Of a stretch of 64,000 nucleotides of DNA, positions 37,614 through 47,296 are shown in pieces. The notes beneath the pieces are model-generated. The model did not search any database. It was not told the DNA's origin and saw nothing but the letters and a program-made list of their open reading frames with translations. The first letter of the stretch is position 1; each line of letters opens with the position of its first letter. The DNA is from Methylomonas paludis. GTDB lineage: Bacteria > Pseudomonadota > Gammaproteobacteria > Methylococcales > Methylomonadaceae. Position numbers and translations under genes: made by a program. The stretch covers positions 1,860,001 to 1,924,000 of the forward strand of contig NZ_CP073754.1 of the NCBI RefSeq assembly GCF_018734325.1, given 5' to 3'.

Positions 37614-37792
37614 GGGGAGTACGCGCTTTATTAAGCGCTTACCTTGACAATGAGATGGCAATTCAATAAAAATCATATGGTAATCAATTGGGTTTATTAC
37701 TCAAATTTCTAATTGGCCAACGTCCTGTTCGTCAGGTGTTTTGCTGTTAGTTGTCATCAGTTTTTTAACGTTAATTTGCTTAGGTTTGTATT

Positions 37793-40672
37793 TTGAAATT
37801 AAAACGAATGAGTGATCAGCGCGAATTTTTCAGAAGGGTGTTGCAAATTGGCTTCACCAGACTGTTGGCTTTACCACTAGCCTTTTCTCTATGCCTGTGT
37901 CTTACATTAGCACAGGCAGCAGCCATACCTGCATCGGTTTCATTAGCTATTTTCGATGGTAAGTTAGAAAATGGTTTTAAAACAAATGAATGGCTTGATG
38001 GGAATAATAAGTGCGTTTTAAATCTTAACTATACTAAAAATAAGCCGAGTGGCGCAGCGTCAGCGCAACTTAATCTGAATCATTACTGCACCGTGTTTTT
38101 TATACAGCCAGGCCATTATAACGTTGGGAATTATATTGGCGGCTTTGATGTCAGCAGTTACTCTTATCTGGAATTTTATTTGTACGCCACGGCGCCGGCA
38201 CAAGCAACGTTTGGTATTGCCTTGACCGACAGCCCGGCCAATTGGAGCACCATCGGTAATCAGGTTTTAATTCAGAACTATATTACCCCAGCCGCTAAAT
38301 GGCAGCATGTTAAAATCCCCATTAGCGATTTCAGCGTGACGCCCGGTGCCCTAACCGAAGGCTTTCAACTGCGAAATGATGACTGGCAAACCAATAATGT
38401 CGTTTATGGCAATGTATTGATTGACAATATCTCATTTTCACCAAACTTTAATCCGCCATCCATATTATCGGTCAGCAGTAATGATCTGAAGCATATTAAG
38501 GTGGTCTTTAACAAGCAAGTAGACCCCGCTAAGGCGACGATTCTCGCCAATTATAAAATCGATTCCGTTCAGGATAAAAACTACACCAAACAGCTTACGC
38601 CGCAAAACGCCAGTATTTCTGCAGATAACACTAGTGTTATTTTAACCGTTGCCACACTGCTGCAAAATAATGATGTTTATCGTTTGCTGGTCAATAATAT
38701 ATCTGACCGCTTGACACCGGCACATATCATAACTGCCAACACCAGTTTCAGTTTTACGCCGGTATATAATCCGACCACTATCAGTATAGACGCCGGGAAC
38801 GGCAAACACTCGATTAGTCCCTATATCTATGGACTGGCTTTTGCCAACGCCACTACATTAGCTGATTTAAACTTTACGCTTAACCGTGAAGGTGGTAATA
38901 CTTCAAGTACTTATAATTATAAGAATAACGCCAGCAATCACGCCAATGACTATTTCTATGAAAGTTTGCCGGAATCCGGCGGTAATGTTGTGGCTGGTAT
39001 GATAGACGGCATGATTAACGATAATCTTAGCAATGGCTCGGATTCTATCGTTACTATTCCCACGATTGGCTGGGTGGCTAAACTCGGTCCAAATCAAGGC
39101 AAACTGGCCAGTTTTTCGCAACATAAATATGGTGCTCAAACCGGCTTTGACCAATGGATGCCTGATGCCGGAAACGGTATTCTCAGCAAAACCGATACCC
39201 AGATTACCGGCAATAATCCAAATGACGCCTATGTGACTTCCAACCCCACCTTTCAACAAGGCTTGGTTAATCATTTAGTAGGGAAATGGGGAGGTGCTAA
39301 ATCGGGAGGGGTAAAATTTTACGCGATGGATAATGAGCCGGGTATTTGGTCTTCAACACATATCGACATTCGTCCGGTTGGGCCAAAAATGACGGAAATC
39401 AGGGATAATATTCTTGCTTACGGCGCCATGGTTAAATGGCAAGACCCAAATGCACAGGTGTTAGGGCCAGAGGAAGATGGTTGGACCCGATATCTGGTAA
39501 GCGGCTTCGATAGCCAATGGGCCAGTAACAATAATGACTGGAATTTTGCCGATCTACCGGATCGAAAAGCTAATGGCGGCAAGGATTACATTCCCTGGCT
39601 GCTTGATCAATTGCGCCAAAATAATGCGGCGACCGGTAAGCGGGTGTTGGATATGTTGACATTGCACTGGTATCCGGCCAGCGGCGAATATAGCAATGAT
39701 ATTTCTACCAATATGATGTTGCTGCGTAATCGTTCCACGCGCTCGCTGTGGGATAAGAATTATACCGATGAAAGCTGGATAGGTTCAGCAGCCGGGGGTG
39801 GAAAAGTCTATTTAATTCCGCGAATGAAACAATGGATTAATCAATACTATCCCGGCACAAAAATTGGTGTCACCGAATATAACTGGGGAGCGGAAAGCAG
39901 CATCAATGGCGCAACCGCACTGGCAGATGTTTTGGGTATTTTCGGCAGGGAAGGGCTGGATATGGCAACTTACTGGACTGCTCCCGGCGCCAACACTCCG
40001 GTTTATGAGGCTATGAAACTATATCGTAATTATGATGGCGCCAAATCTAGTTTTGGCGATATTAGTGTTGCCGACACTGTTCCCAATCCCGACAACATAT
40101 CCTCGTTTGCCGCATTGCGGACTAAGGATGGGGCACTCACCATCATGGCCATTAACAAGCAGCTATCCACTGATACCGAGGTTTTGTTTAATATCAGTAA
40201 TTTTTCAGGTGCCAGTACCGCAAAAAGTTATCAACTGACCTCCAGCGGGGCGATTAATCAACTTAGTGATTATGCGTTGCAAAATGGTAATCTGGAAGCC
40301 TATTTGCCCGCGCAAAGCGTTACACTATTTGTTATTCCGCCGATTGGCTATGTGCCGGCAAGCCAAGTGACCGCCACTGCTTCGGGATTGACTTATAACG
40401 CGGCCAGCAAAACCTATAATGGGACTGTTACCGTGAAAAATATCAGTAAAACGGCTATAACCGGGCCATTTCAAGTTATTTTTAAAGGAATACCGAGCAA
40501 AGTCACTTTGGTAAACGCCACCGGAAATTTCTCCGGGGCTCCCTATATAACACTGTCTGCGGTGAATAGTTTAGCTGCTGGCCAGTCAATTACTTTAAAT
40601 GTCAAATTTAGCCAGCCGTCAAACAACCTGATTACCTATACCCCGGCAATTTATGTGGGATTACTTAACTAG
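37793..40672 (+). CDS. Secreted glycoside hydrolase family 44 protein (endoglucanase/xyloglucanase type)
   Basis: About 959 residues. A signal peptide is visible (LLALPLAFSLCLCLTLAQAA), then a CBM-like beta domain (about 45-225), a fibronectin/Ig-like domain (about 228-325) and the GH44 barrel from about 330: YIYGLAFANATTLADL, LNREGGNTSSTYNYKNNASN, acid/base Glu515 in YAMDNEPGIWS and nucleophile Glu695 in IGVTEYNWGAE, 180 residues apart, close to the spacing in known GH44 enzymes. The C-terminal 110 residues form another beta domain (TYNGTVTVKNISKTAITGPF). Start TTG 37793 or ATG 37808. GH44 acts on beta-1,4-glucans such as xyloglucan or carboxymethylcellulose. It stands alone between an IS66 and hisC. 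Confidence 0.87.
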   Translation: MKLKRMSDQREFFRRVLQIGFTRLLALPLAFSLCLCLTLAQAAAIPASVSLAIFDGKLENGFKTNEWLDGNNKCVLNLNYTKNKPSGAASAQLNLNHYCTVFFIQPGHYNVGNYIGGFDVSSYSYLEFYLYATAPAQATFGIALTDSPANWSTIGNQVLIQNYITPAAKWQHVKIPISDFSVTPGALTEGFQLRNDDWQTNNVVYGNVLIDNISFSPNFNPPSILSVSSNDLKHIKVVFNKQVDPAKATILANYKIDSVQDKNYTKQLTPQNASISADNTSVILTVATLLQNNDVYRLLVNNISDRLTPAHIITANTSFSFTPVYNPTTISIDAGNGKHSISPYIYGLAFANATTLADLNFTLNREGGNTSSTYNYKNNASNHANDYFYESLPESGGNVVAGMIDGMINDNLSNGSDSIVTIPTIGWVAKLGPNQGKLASFSQHKYGAQTGFDQWMPDAGNGILSKTDTQITGNNPNDAYVTSNPTFQQGLVNHLVGKWGGAKSGGVKFYAMDNEPGIWSSTHIDIRPVGPKMTEIRDNILAYGAMVKWQDPNAQVLGPEEDGWTRYLVSGFDSQWASNNNDWNFADLPDRKANGGKDYIPWLLDQLRQNNAATGKRVLDMLTLHWYPASGEYSNDISTNMMLLRNRSTRSLWDKNYTDESWIGSAAGGGKVYLIPRMKQWINQYYPGTKIGVTEYNWGAESSINGATALADVLGIFGREGLDMATYWTAPGANTPVYEAMKLYRNYDGAKSSFGDISVADTVPNPDNISSFAALRTKDGALTIMAINKQLSTDTEVLFNISNFSGASTAKSYQLTSSGAINQLSDYALQNGNLEAYLPAQSVTLFVIPPIGYVPASQVTATASGLTYNAASKTYNGTVTVKNISKTAITGPFQVIFKGIPSKVTLVNATGNFSGAPYITLSAVNSLAAGQSITLNVKFSQPSNNLITYTPAIYVGLLN

Positions 40673-41027
40673 TCGTCGACCAATCCTGTTTAGTTAGATG
40701 AATAGTTTGATTGGGTGTCTGGTGTCCTCTGACAGGACATCCCGACACCCAAATTGGTAAAATTCATCTGTCGTTTTAAGTTTGGCATAGTAATAAGGTA
40801 TGCGCAGTCGTCCCAAGTCATAAATGAACGACTTGCAAACAATTGCTAAATCCAGTTGATAACAGTAGCAAGCTATCTAGGACATACCAACCACATTGCA
40901 AACCCTCATCGAGTCCGGTATTATTGAACGTTTAAGTTCACCCAGCCCATCTGCCCAAATCCGGCTGGTGATTGCCGGTTAATTCGCTAAATCCAAGCTA
41001 CGCCCCAACAGGGTTTTGATATATTCG
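40673..41027. other. Intergenic region before hisC, right edge of the island
   Basis: About 355 bp with no supported gene. It holds a short repeat at about 40762-40786 (TTCATCTGTCGTTTTAAG then TTTGGC) also found, with two changes, downstream of the 285-bp repeat at 19767-19790. No pheA-like sequence remains next to hisC. Confidence 0.4.
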
Positions 41028-42122
41028 ATGAACAAATTTTTACATCTTGCCCAAGCCGGTGTTCAGCAACTGGTTCCTTATGTGCCGGGTAAACCGGTTG
41101 ATGAACTGCAGCGTGAATTGGGGCTGAGTGAAATCGTTAAACTGGCTTCCAATGAAAATCCGTTGGGCATAGGCACTAAGGCGGCAGCGGCGATTCAGGC
41201 AGCTTTACCGGAATTAACCCGTTATCCGGACGGCAGCGGTTTTGCTTTAAAAGCAACCCTGGCCGCACAACTGGGCGTTGCGGTGGAGCAAATTACGCTA
41301 GGCAATGGCTCTAGTGAAATCCTGGAATTGGTGACTCGCACTTTTTTAAGTCCGGAACATGAAGTGGTGTTTTCCCAGCATGCTTTTGCCTTATATCCGA
41401 TTCTGACACAGGCGGTGGGTGCGAAAGCGCAGGCGGTACCGGCTAAAAATTTTGGTCATGATCTGGCTGCCATGCAAGCCCGGATTAATCAACAGACCAA
41501 GCTGGTGTTTATTGCCAATCCTAATAACCCTACCGGCACTTTATTGGGTCAGCAGGAATTGCAGGATTTTATCGCTGCCTTGCCGGCGCAGGTATTGTGT
41601 ATACTCGATGAAGCCTATTATGAATTTGTGGCGCCGGAAACGCGGATCGATTCCATCCATTGGCCAGAGCTATACCCTAATCTGCTGATCGCGCGGACTT
41701 TCTCCAAAGCTTATGGTCTGGCAGGTTTACGCATCGGTTACGGTATATCCTCAAGCGATGTTGCCGACCTGTTAAACCGGATCAGACAGCCATTTAACAG
41801 TAATAGTCTGGCTTTGGCGGCAGCGGAAGCGGCGCTGGGTGATCAGGATTATCTGCAACGCACCATCGCTCTGAATAATGCCGGAATGCAGCAATTAACC
41901 GCGGCATTTGCAGAGTTGGGCTTGAGCTGGATACCCTCATCAGGCAATTTTGTTGCCGTCGATATCGGTAAACCGGCTTTACCCGTCTATCAGGCTTTAC
42001 TCCATAAAGGTGTTATCGTCCGGCCCATCGCTAATTATGAAATGCCTAACCATCTGCGTATCAGCATCGGTACAGCGGGGGAAAATCAGGTCTTTATCAA
42101 TGCCTTGAAGCAGGTGCTGTAA
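41028..42122 (+). CDS. hisC: Histidinol-phosphate aminotransferase (HisC2 type)
   Basis: PLP enzyme of 364 residues, class I/II aminotransferase. N-terminal YVPGKPVDELQRELG and VKLASNENPLG, then VFIANPNNPTGTLL, DEAYYEFVAPE and the PLP lysine in RTFSKAYGLAGLRIGYG. In this genomic position the enzyme may act on histidinol phosphate, on aromatic amino acids, or both. ATG 41028 is preferred; a TTG four codons earlier is possible. It is followed 1 bp later by tyrA. Confidence 0.95.
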   Translation: MNKFLHLAQAGVQQLVPYVPGKPVDELQRELGLSEIVKLASNENPLGIGTKAAAAIQAALPELTRYPDGSGFALKATLAAQLGVAVEQITLGNGSSEILELVTRTFLSPEHEVVFSQHAFALYPILTQAVGAKAQAVPAKNFGHDLAAMQARINQQTKLVFIANPNNPTGTLLGQQELQDFIAALPAQVLCILDEAYYEFVAPETRIDSIHWPELYPNLLIARTFSKAYGLAGLRIGYGISSSDVADLLNRIRQPFNSNSLALAAAEAALGDQDYLQRTIALNNAGMQQLTAAFAELGLSWIPSSGNFVAVDIGKPALPVYQALLHKGVIVRPIANYEMPNHLRISIGTAGENQVFINALKQVL

Positions 42123-42123
42123 A

Positions 42124-42999
42124 GTGTTTGCGCGTCTGTGCCTGATAGGTGTCGGCCTGATAGGTGGCTCGGTTGCCAAAGCGGCCCGCCAACAGGGTTT
42201 ATGCCGGGAAATTGTCGGCTATGGCCGAGCACAGGATGCAGCCAATCTGCAGCGGGCTCAACAATTAGGTGTGATAGACAGCTATTTTACCGATCTGGGC
42301 GCAGCGCTAAGCGCAGCAGACTGCGTAGTGATCGCTTCACCGGTGGGTGCTGTTTCCGGGATATTTAAGCAGTTGCAGCCCTACTGGAATCCACAAACCG
42401 TCTATACTGATGTATGCAGCACCAAAACCAGTGTCGTGCAGGCGGCGCAAGCGGTATTCGGCGCAGTGCCGGTCAATTTTGTCCCGGCGCATCCGATTGC
42501 CGGCGCTGAATGCAGCGGGGTGGAAGCCGCTACTGCTGATTTGTTTCGTCAGCGCCGCCTGATTATTACCCCGCTGGATAACACCGATCCGCGCTGCCTG
42601 GATACCATACAGCGCTTCTGGGAAGCGATTGGTTCCAGCGTGTCATTGATGGGCGTGGAACACCACGATACGGTGCTGGCTGCGACCAGTCATTTACCGC
42701 ACTTGTTAGCCTTTGCGCTGGTGGGTTTGCTGGGCCATAAGGATGAGCAGCGCGAAATTTTTAAATATGCCGCCGGCGGTTTCAAAGATTTCAGCCGGAT
42801 TGCCTCCAGCGATCCGACCATGTGGCTGGATATCTGTCAGGCCAACAAGCAGGAAATCATACCTTTAATTCAGCAATACCAGGCCGAATTAGCCAAAATT
42901 GAACACTATTTGCATACCGATCAGACTGAACAACTTTTTGCAACCTTTACGTATGCCAGAAATGCCCGGCAACGTTATCTTGATCAACTAGAAGACTGA
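42124..42999 (+). CDS. tyrA: Prephenate dehydrogenase
   Basis: 291 residues, NAD-dependent enzyme of tyrosine synthesis. The Rossmann motif LIGVGLIGGSVAKAAR is at the N-terminus; VYTDVCSTKTSVVQA, FVPAHPIAGAECSGVEAA and HHDTVLAATSHLPHLLAFAL are TyrA signatures. It starts with GTG at 42124. In Pseudomonas tyrA and aroA are fused into one gene; here they are separate, with 8 bp between them. Confidence 0.96.
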   Translation: MFARLCLIGVGLIGGSVAKAARQQGLCREIVGYGRAQDAANLQRAQQLGVIDSYFTDLGAALSAADCVVIASPVGAVSGIFKQLQPYWNPQTVYTDVCSTKTSVVQAAQAVFGAVPVNFVPAHPIAGAECSGVEAATADLFRQRRLIITPLDNTDPRCLDTIQRFWEAIGSSVSLMGVEHHDTVLAATSHLPHLLAFALVGLLGHKDEQREIFKYAAGGFKDFSRIASSDPTMWLDICQANKQEIIPLIQQYQAELAKIEHYLHTDQTEQLFATFTYARNARQRYLDQLED

Positions 43000-43007
43000 A
43001 AATTATT

Positions 43008-44318
43008 ATGTCCAAAACCATCACCTTTACTGTTCAGCCCGGCGGCAGCTTGCGCGGCGAAATTCGCGTTCCTAGCGACAAATCCATGTCGCACCGGTCC
43101 ATCATGCTGGGCTCTCTTGCAGAAGGCGTCACCCACGTTAAAGGCTTTTTAAACGCCGAAGACGCCATGTCCACGCTGGAAGCCTTTCGGGCCATGGGCG
43201 TACAGATTGAAGGTCCGGTCAATGGTGAAGTGACCATACACGGTGTGGGCAAACATGGTTTAAAAGCGCCGCAAGCGCCTTTGTATCTGGGTAATTCCGG
43301 CACATCCATGCGCTTATTGAGCGGCTTGCTGGCCGGCCAGCCTTTTGAAAGTGTATTAACCGGTGATAAATCGCTGGAATCGCGGCCTATGCGCCGAGTA
43401 ACCCTGCCGCTGACCCTGATGGGCGCGGAAATTGAAACCCAGGATAACGGTACCGCTCCATTACGCATTAAAGGTAACACCCATTTGCAGGGCATCCATT
43501 ACGATATGCCGATTGCCAGCGCCCAGGTTAAATCCTGTCTATTACTGGCCGGTATGTACGCCAGCGGCGAAACCACCGTTACCGAACCCGCACCTACCCG
43601 CGATCATACCGAGCGTATGCTCAACGGCTTTGGCTATCCGGTCAGCCGCGCAGGCAGTACCGCCCGTATTAATAATCAGGGCAAACTGACCGCCACTCAT
43701 ATCGATGTACCCAGCGATATTTCCTCGGCAGCGTTTTTCCTGGTGGGGGCCAGCATTGCGCCTGATTCAGATGTGACTTTGCAACATGTCGGCATCAATC
43801 CTACCCGTACCGGTGTGATTGATATCCTGCGCTTGATGGGGGCCAATATCGAAGTTTTGAACGAAAGATCGGTAGGCGGCGAGCCGGTGGCTGATTTGCG
43901 GGTTCGCTCCAGCAAACTGCATGGCATCAACATTCCTGAAGCACTGGTACCGCTGGCAATTGACGAATTTCCGGTATTGTTTGTCGCTGCAGCCTGTGCC
44001 GAAGGCCAGACCGTATTGACCGGCGCCAAGGAATTGCGGGTCAAGGAATCCGACCGGATTCAGGTGATGGCCGATGGTTTGCAAATTTTAGGTGTTGATG
44101 CCCAGCCTACCGAAGATGGTATGGTGATTCAGGGCGGCCCGATCGGTGGCGGCAGGGTGGAATCGCATGGTGACCATCGTATCGCCATGTCGTTTTCGAT
44201 AGCCGGATTACGTGCCGGGGCCACGATCACCATTAACGACTGCGCCAACGTCAATACCTCGTTCCCAGAATTTGGTCAATTGGCCAGAACACTGGGCCTG
44301 GATTTAAGCAGTCAGTAA
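43008..44318 (+). CDS. aroA: 3-phosphoshikimate 1-carboxyvinyltransferase (EPSP synthase)
   Basis: 436 residues, the sixth step of the shikimate pathway. Motifs: PSDKSMSHRSIMLGSLAEG, LGNSGTSMRLLSGLLAG, GDKSLESRPMRRV, SAQVKSCLLLAGMYASGETT, PAPTRDHTERML and KELRVKESDRIQVM, ending with HRIAMSFSIAGL and SFPEF. Overall it resembles the Agrobacterium-type (class II-like) sequence more than E. coli AroA, but it has GNSGT rather than GNAAT, so I draw no conclusion on inhibitor tolerance. It is followed 1 bp later by cmk. Confidence 0.97.
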   Translation: MSKTITFTVQPGGSLRGEIRVPSDKSMSHRSIMLGSLAEGVTHVKGFLNAEDAMSTLEAFRAMGVQIEGPVNGEVTIHGVGKHGLKAPQAPLYLGNSGTSMRLLSGLLAGQPFESVLTGDKSLESRPMRRVTLPLTLMGAEIETQDNGTAPLRIKGNTHLQGIHYDMPIASAQVKSCLLLAGMYASGETTVTEPAPTRDHTERMLNGFGYPVSRAGSTARINNQGKLTATHIDVPSDISSAAFFLVGASIAPDSDVTLQHVGINPTRTGVIDILRLMGANIEVLNERSVGGEPVADLRVRSSKLHGINIPEALVPLAIDEFPVLFVAAACAEGQTVLTGAKELRVKESDRIQVMADGLQILGVDAQPTEDGMVIQGGPIGGGRVESHGDHRIAMSFSIAGLRAGATITINDCANVNTSFPEFGQLARTLGLDLSSQ

Positions 44319-44319
44319 T

Positions 44320-44976
44320 ATGCAGATACCGGTCATTACCATCGACGGCCCCAGCGGTGCCGGCAAAGGCACTGTCAGCCGGGCGGTAGCCAATATTTTG
44401 CATTGGCATTACCTGGACAGCGGCTCAATTTACCGATCTTTGGCGATTGCCGCACTGGATGCCGGTATCCCACTGGAAAATCGTGCGGAAGTGTGCCGGA
44501 TAGCTGAGGAAATGCAGCTGGAATTTGATTGCAGTGCGGAACTGCAAGTGAAATTGAACGGCATAAATATTACGCCAAAATTAGCCGGCGAAACCACCGG
44601 AAATGCCGCATCCATCATTGCTGCATTTCCGGAAGTACGCCAGGTTTTATTGCAAAAACAAAAGGATTTTCAACAACTTCCGGGGCTGGTGGCTGATGGG
44701 CGGGACATGGGCAGCGTGGTGTTTCCCGATGCCGAATTTAAGGTCTATTTAACCGCAGGAAGCAGAGAAAGAGCATTAAGACGATATAAGCAGTTGATAG
44801 AAAAAGGAATTGATGCTAATCTTGACCAAATTACCCGTGAAATTGAAGAGCGAGACTTGCGTGACAGCGCCAGGGCTACCGCCCCGTTGACTGTGCCGGC
44901 AGGTGCGCTTTATATCGATTCCTCCAGTCTAAGCATCCAAGAGGTGATAGACCGGGTCATAAATTTAGTCCGTTAG
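44320..44976 (+). CDS. cmk: Cytidylate kinase
   Basis: 218 residues; phosphorylates CMP and dCMP. P-loop TIDGPSGAGKGTVSR at residues 6-20, then YLDSGSIYRSLAIAALDAGI, VADGRDMGSVVFPDAEFKVY and AGSRERALRRYKQL. The conserved R-D-S substrate region appears as ERDLRDSARATAPL. It stands between aroA and rpsA as in most gammaproteobacteria; 97 bp with a terminator-like hairpin separate it from rpsA. Confidence 0.97.
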   Translation: MQIPVITIDGPSGAGKGTVSRAVANILHWHYLDSGSIYRSLAIAALDAGIPLENRAEVCRIAEEMQLEFDCSAELQVKLNGINITPKLAGETTGNAASIIAAFPEVRQVLLQKQKDFQQLPGLVADGRDMGSVVFPDAEFKVYLTAGSRERALRRYKQLIEKGIDANLDQITREIEERDLRDSARATAPLTVPAGALYIDSSSLSIQEVIDRVINLVR

Positions 44977-44991
44977 GGCTGGATAGGCGGT

Positions 44992-45016
44992 TGCCGCAGT
45001 ACGGCAGCTTTTTTTA
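44992..45016 (+). terminator. Terminator-like hairpin between cmk and rpsA
   Basis: TGCCG (44992-44996) pairs with CGGCA (45002-45006) around a 5-base loop and is followed by GCTTTTTTTAATTTTTT. The stem is short but the T-tract is strong. It may end part of the upstream transcript so that rpsA is governed on its own. Confidence 0.55.
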
Positions 45017-45033
45017 ATTTTTTGGAATATAAA

Positions 45034-45059
45034 AAACTTGTTTGTGTTTTAACAAGTTT
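45034..45059 (+). promoter_or_regulatory. Stem-loop in the rpsA leader
   Basis: AAACTTGTT (45034-45042) and AACAAGTTT (45051-45059) form a perfect 9-bp stem ending 13 bp before the rpsA ATG, just upstream of the GGAAAG ribosome binding region. In E. coli S1 represses its own translation through leader structure, so a similar role is possible here. Confidence 0.45.
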
Positions 45060-45072
45060 GGGAAAGTAGAAG

Positions 45073-46734
45073 ATGAGCGAAAGCTTTGCACAGTTATTAG
45101 AAGAGAGTTTTGCCAAGACCGAAATGCGTCCTGGCGCTATGTTGATCGGTACCGTCATTGATATCGAAAACGAATTTGTCATTGTCAGCACTCAAGCCAA
45201 ATCAGAAGGTGTCATTCCTAAATGGCAGTTCTTGAATGCGGACGGCGATCTTGAAGTCAATGTTGGTGATGAGATCGAGGTAGCGCTTGATCTATTTGAA
45301 GACGGCTTGGGTGCAACACTGCTTTCCCGCGATAAAGCTAAGAAAAGTAAAGCCTGGAGTGAGCTGGAAAAAGCTTACGAAACACAGGAAACCGTTATCG
45401 GCCGCATCAACGGCAAAGTTCGCGGTGGTTTCACCGTGGCAGTGGGCGCTTTACGTGCGTTCTTGCCTGGTTCTTTGGTTGATGTCCGTCCTATCCGCGA
45501 CACCACCTTCCTGGAAAACCGCGATCTCGAATTCAAAGTCATTAAAATCGACCAAAAACGTAACAACGTGGTGCTGTCGCGCCGTGCTGTCGTTGAAAGC
45601 GAATACAGTGCAGAAAGAGAAGAACTGGTTAAAACCCTGCAAGACGGCGCCATTGTTACCGGTATCGTTAAAAACCTCACCGATTACGGTGCGTTTATCG
45701 ATCTGGGCGGTGTTGACGGTCTGTTGCACATTACCGATATGGCATGGCGCAGAGTTCGTCATCCTTCCGAGTGTGTGGAAATCGGTCAAGAAGTCAAAGT
45801 TAAAGTTCTTAAATTTGACAAAGACAAAACCCGCGTATCTCTGGGCATGAAACAGCTGGATGAAGATCCATGGCAAAACATTGCCCGCCGCTACCCAGCT
45901 GGTAGCCGCGTGTTTGGTAAAGTCAACAATCTGACTGATTACGGCTGCTTCGTGGAAATCGAAGAAGGCGTGGAAGGTCTGGTGCACGTTTCCGAAATGG
46001 ACTGGACCAACAAAAACGTCAACCCATCCAAAGTGGTACAACTGGGTGATGAAGTTGAAGTTATGGTGCTGGAAATCGACGAAGAACGTCGCCGTATTTC
46101 ACTGGGCATGAAACAATGCCGCTCCAACCCATGGGATGAGTTTGCAGCAACCCATAACAAAGGCGATAAAATCAGCGGCAAAATCAAATCGATTACCGAT
46201 TTCGGTATCTTTATCGGCCTGGATGGCGGTATTGACGGTTTGGTACACATGTCCGATATTTCCTGGAATGAAAATGACGAAGAAGCGATTCGCAATTACA
46301 AAAAAGGCGATGAAGTTGAAACCGTTATCTTGGCAGTTGACTCCGAACGTGAACGTATCTCTTTAGGCATTAAACAACTGGAACAAGATCCATTCCAAAA
46401 CTACATTGCTTTGCATGAAAAAGGCAGTCTGGTTAAAGGTGTGATTAAAGAAGTTGATGCCAAAGGCGCTATCGTCACCCTGGCTGATAATGTTGAAGGT
46501 TATTTAAGAGCTTCCGAAATTCAAAGAGACCGGGTTGAAGATGCCCGCACTCTGTTGAAAGACGGTGACGAAATCGAAGCCAAATTCATCGGCGTCGATA
46601 AAAAAACCAAATCGATTTCTTTGTCTATTAAAGCCAAAGATGCCGAAGAGGAGTCAAATGCCATTAAAGACTATTCACAGAACACTGCTGGTTCAGCAAC
46701 ACTGGGCGATATCTTTAAACAAATTGACAAATAA
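45073..46734 (+). CDS. rpsA: 30S ribosomal protein S1
   Basis: 553 residues with six S1 RNA-binding domains in tandem, each with the 'G.V..i..fG.fV.l..g.eGlvH.S' pattern, for example [20 protein letters not shown] with [32 protein letters not shown] and [21 protein letters not shown]-terminal [20 protein letters not shown] is the ribosome-binding start of the family. S1 brings mRNA to the ribosome. It is followed by a strong hairpin and ihfB. Confidence 0.98.
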   Translation: MSESFAQLLEESFAKTEMRPGAMLIGTVIDIENEFVIVSTQAKSEGVIPKWQFLNADGDLEVNVGDEIEVALDLFEDGLGATLLSRDKAKKSKAWSELEKAYETQETVIGRINGKVRGGFTVAVGALRAFLPGSLVDVRPIRDTTFLENRDLEFKVIKIDQKRNNVVLSRRAVVESEYSAEREELVKTLQDGAIVTGIVKNLTDYGAFIDLGGVDGLLHITDMAWRRVRHPSECVEIGQEVKVKVLKFDKDKTRVSLGMKQLDEDPWQNIARRYPAGSRVFGKVNNLTDYGCFVEIEEGVEGLVHVSEMDWTNKNVNPSKVVQLGDEVEVMVLEIDEERRRISLGMKQCRSNPWDEFAATHNKGDKISGKIKSITDFGIFIGLDGGIDGLVHMSDISWNENDEEAIRNYKKGDEVETVILAVDSERERISLGIKQLEQDPFQNYIALHEKGSLVKGVIKEVDAKGAIVTLADNVEGYLRASEIQRDRVEDARTLLKDGDEIEAKFIGVDKKTKSISLSIKAKDAEEESNAIKDYSQNTAGSATLGDIFKQIDK

Positions 46735-46747
46735 TATATAGCCTCAT

Positions 46748-46776
46748 GGGTGATAAGAACTTGGTTCTTATCACCC
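46748..46776 (+). terminator. Perfect 13-bp hairpin between rpsA and ihfB
   Basis: GGGTGATAAGAAC (46748-46760), loop TTG, GTTCTTATCACCC (46764-46776), then ATTTTAAAT. The stem is perfect and 14 bp after the rpsA stop. The T-tract is weak, so it may act as an attenuator or mRNA-stabilising structure rather than a full terminator. Confidence 0.6.
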
Positions 46777-46797
46777 ATTTTAAATTCAGGGTTTGAT

Positions 46798-47103
46798 GTG
46801 ACAAAATCAGAATTGATAGAAGTGCTGGCTAGAAAACAGCCGCATCTTGCGCTTAAAGATGTTGAATTAGCTGTCAGATGTGTGGTCGATCATTTAAGCG
46901 ACACACTGGCAAGCGGTGAAAGAATTGAAATTAGAGGATTTGGCAGTTTTTCCTTGCACCATCGCTCAGCGCGATTGGGCAGAAACCCCAAAACCGGCGA
47001 ATCGGTGGCCTTAACCGAAAAGCATGTACCTCATTTTAAACCAGGCAAAGAATTACGGGACATGGTCGATGATTCCCGGGAAAAATTCAAAATTGTAGAT
47101 TAA
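46798..47103 (+). CDS. ihfB: Integration host factor subunit beta
   Basis: 101 residues; half of the DNA-bending protein IHF. It has [20 protein letters not shown], the [19 protein letters not shown] arm base and [20 protein letters not shown], with the conserved Pro in the beta arm. The likely start is GTG at 46798, which gives the family's N-terminus (VTKSELIE); an upstream in-frame ATG lies in the hairpin region and would add an unlikely leader. Confidence 0.95.
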   Translation: MTKSELIEVLARKQPHLALKDVELAVRCVVDHLSDTLASGERIEIRGFGSFSLHHRSARLGRNPKTGESVALTEKHVPHFKPGKELRDMVDDSREKFKIVD

Positions 47104-47138
47104 ATCCAAGCTTGCCTTATCGGCAAGAGATGACCCCT

Positions 47139-47164
47139 GTTCCCAGGTTATAAACCCTGGGAAC
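47139..47164 (+). terminator. Hairpin after ihfB
   Basis: GTTCCCAGG (47139-47147) and CCTGGGAAC (47156-47164) pair perfectly around an 8-base loop, 36 bp after the ihfB stop. A smaller hairpin CTTGCC...GGCAAG precedes it at 47110-47126. No T-run follows, so Rho-independent action is uncertain. Confidence 0.45.
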
Positions 47165-47296
47165 CTGTTCAGTCCAGCCCAACCCTCAGTCATGGCAATC
47201 GTTAAGCCGTCAAACACAAAATCGGGCCTTTCTGGTCAAGCGGCCAAAACCCACCACAGCCATCTGTCAATCATCGCCCCTAAGAGCTAGAGTCCC

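Larger units (their letters stand above)
35134..37642 (+). mobile_element. Complete IS66-family element (second copy, different subtype)
   Basis: 2509 bp. Ends: GTAAGCGCTCAATTTTCCGC at 35134 and the complement of GTAAGCGCTTAATAAAGCGC ending at 37642. Exact 8-bp target duplication CTTGACAA at 35126-35133 and 37643-37650. tnpA, tnpB and tnpC are intact. Its close relative with an internal deletion is at 56742-58134, and the terminal sequences of the two are almost the same. Confidence 0.95.

Noticed and set aside
42124-44318. A tyrA-aroA fusion as in Pseudomonas
   Set aside because: tyrA ends with a stop codon and aroA begins 8 bp later with its own ATG; they are separate genes.
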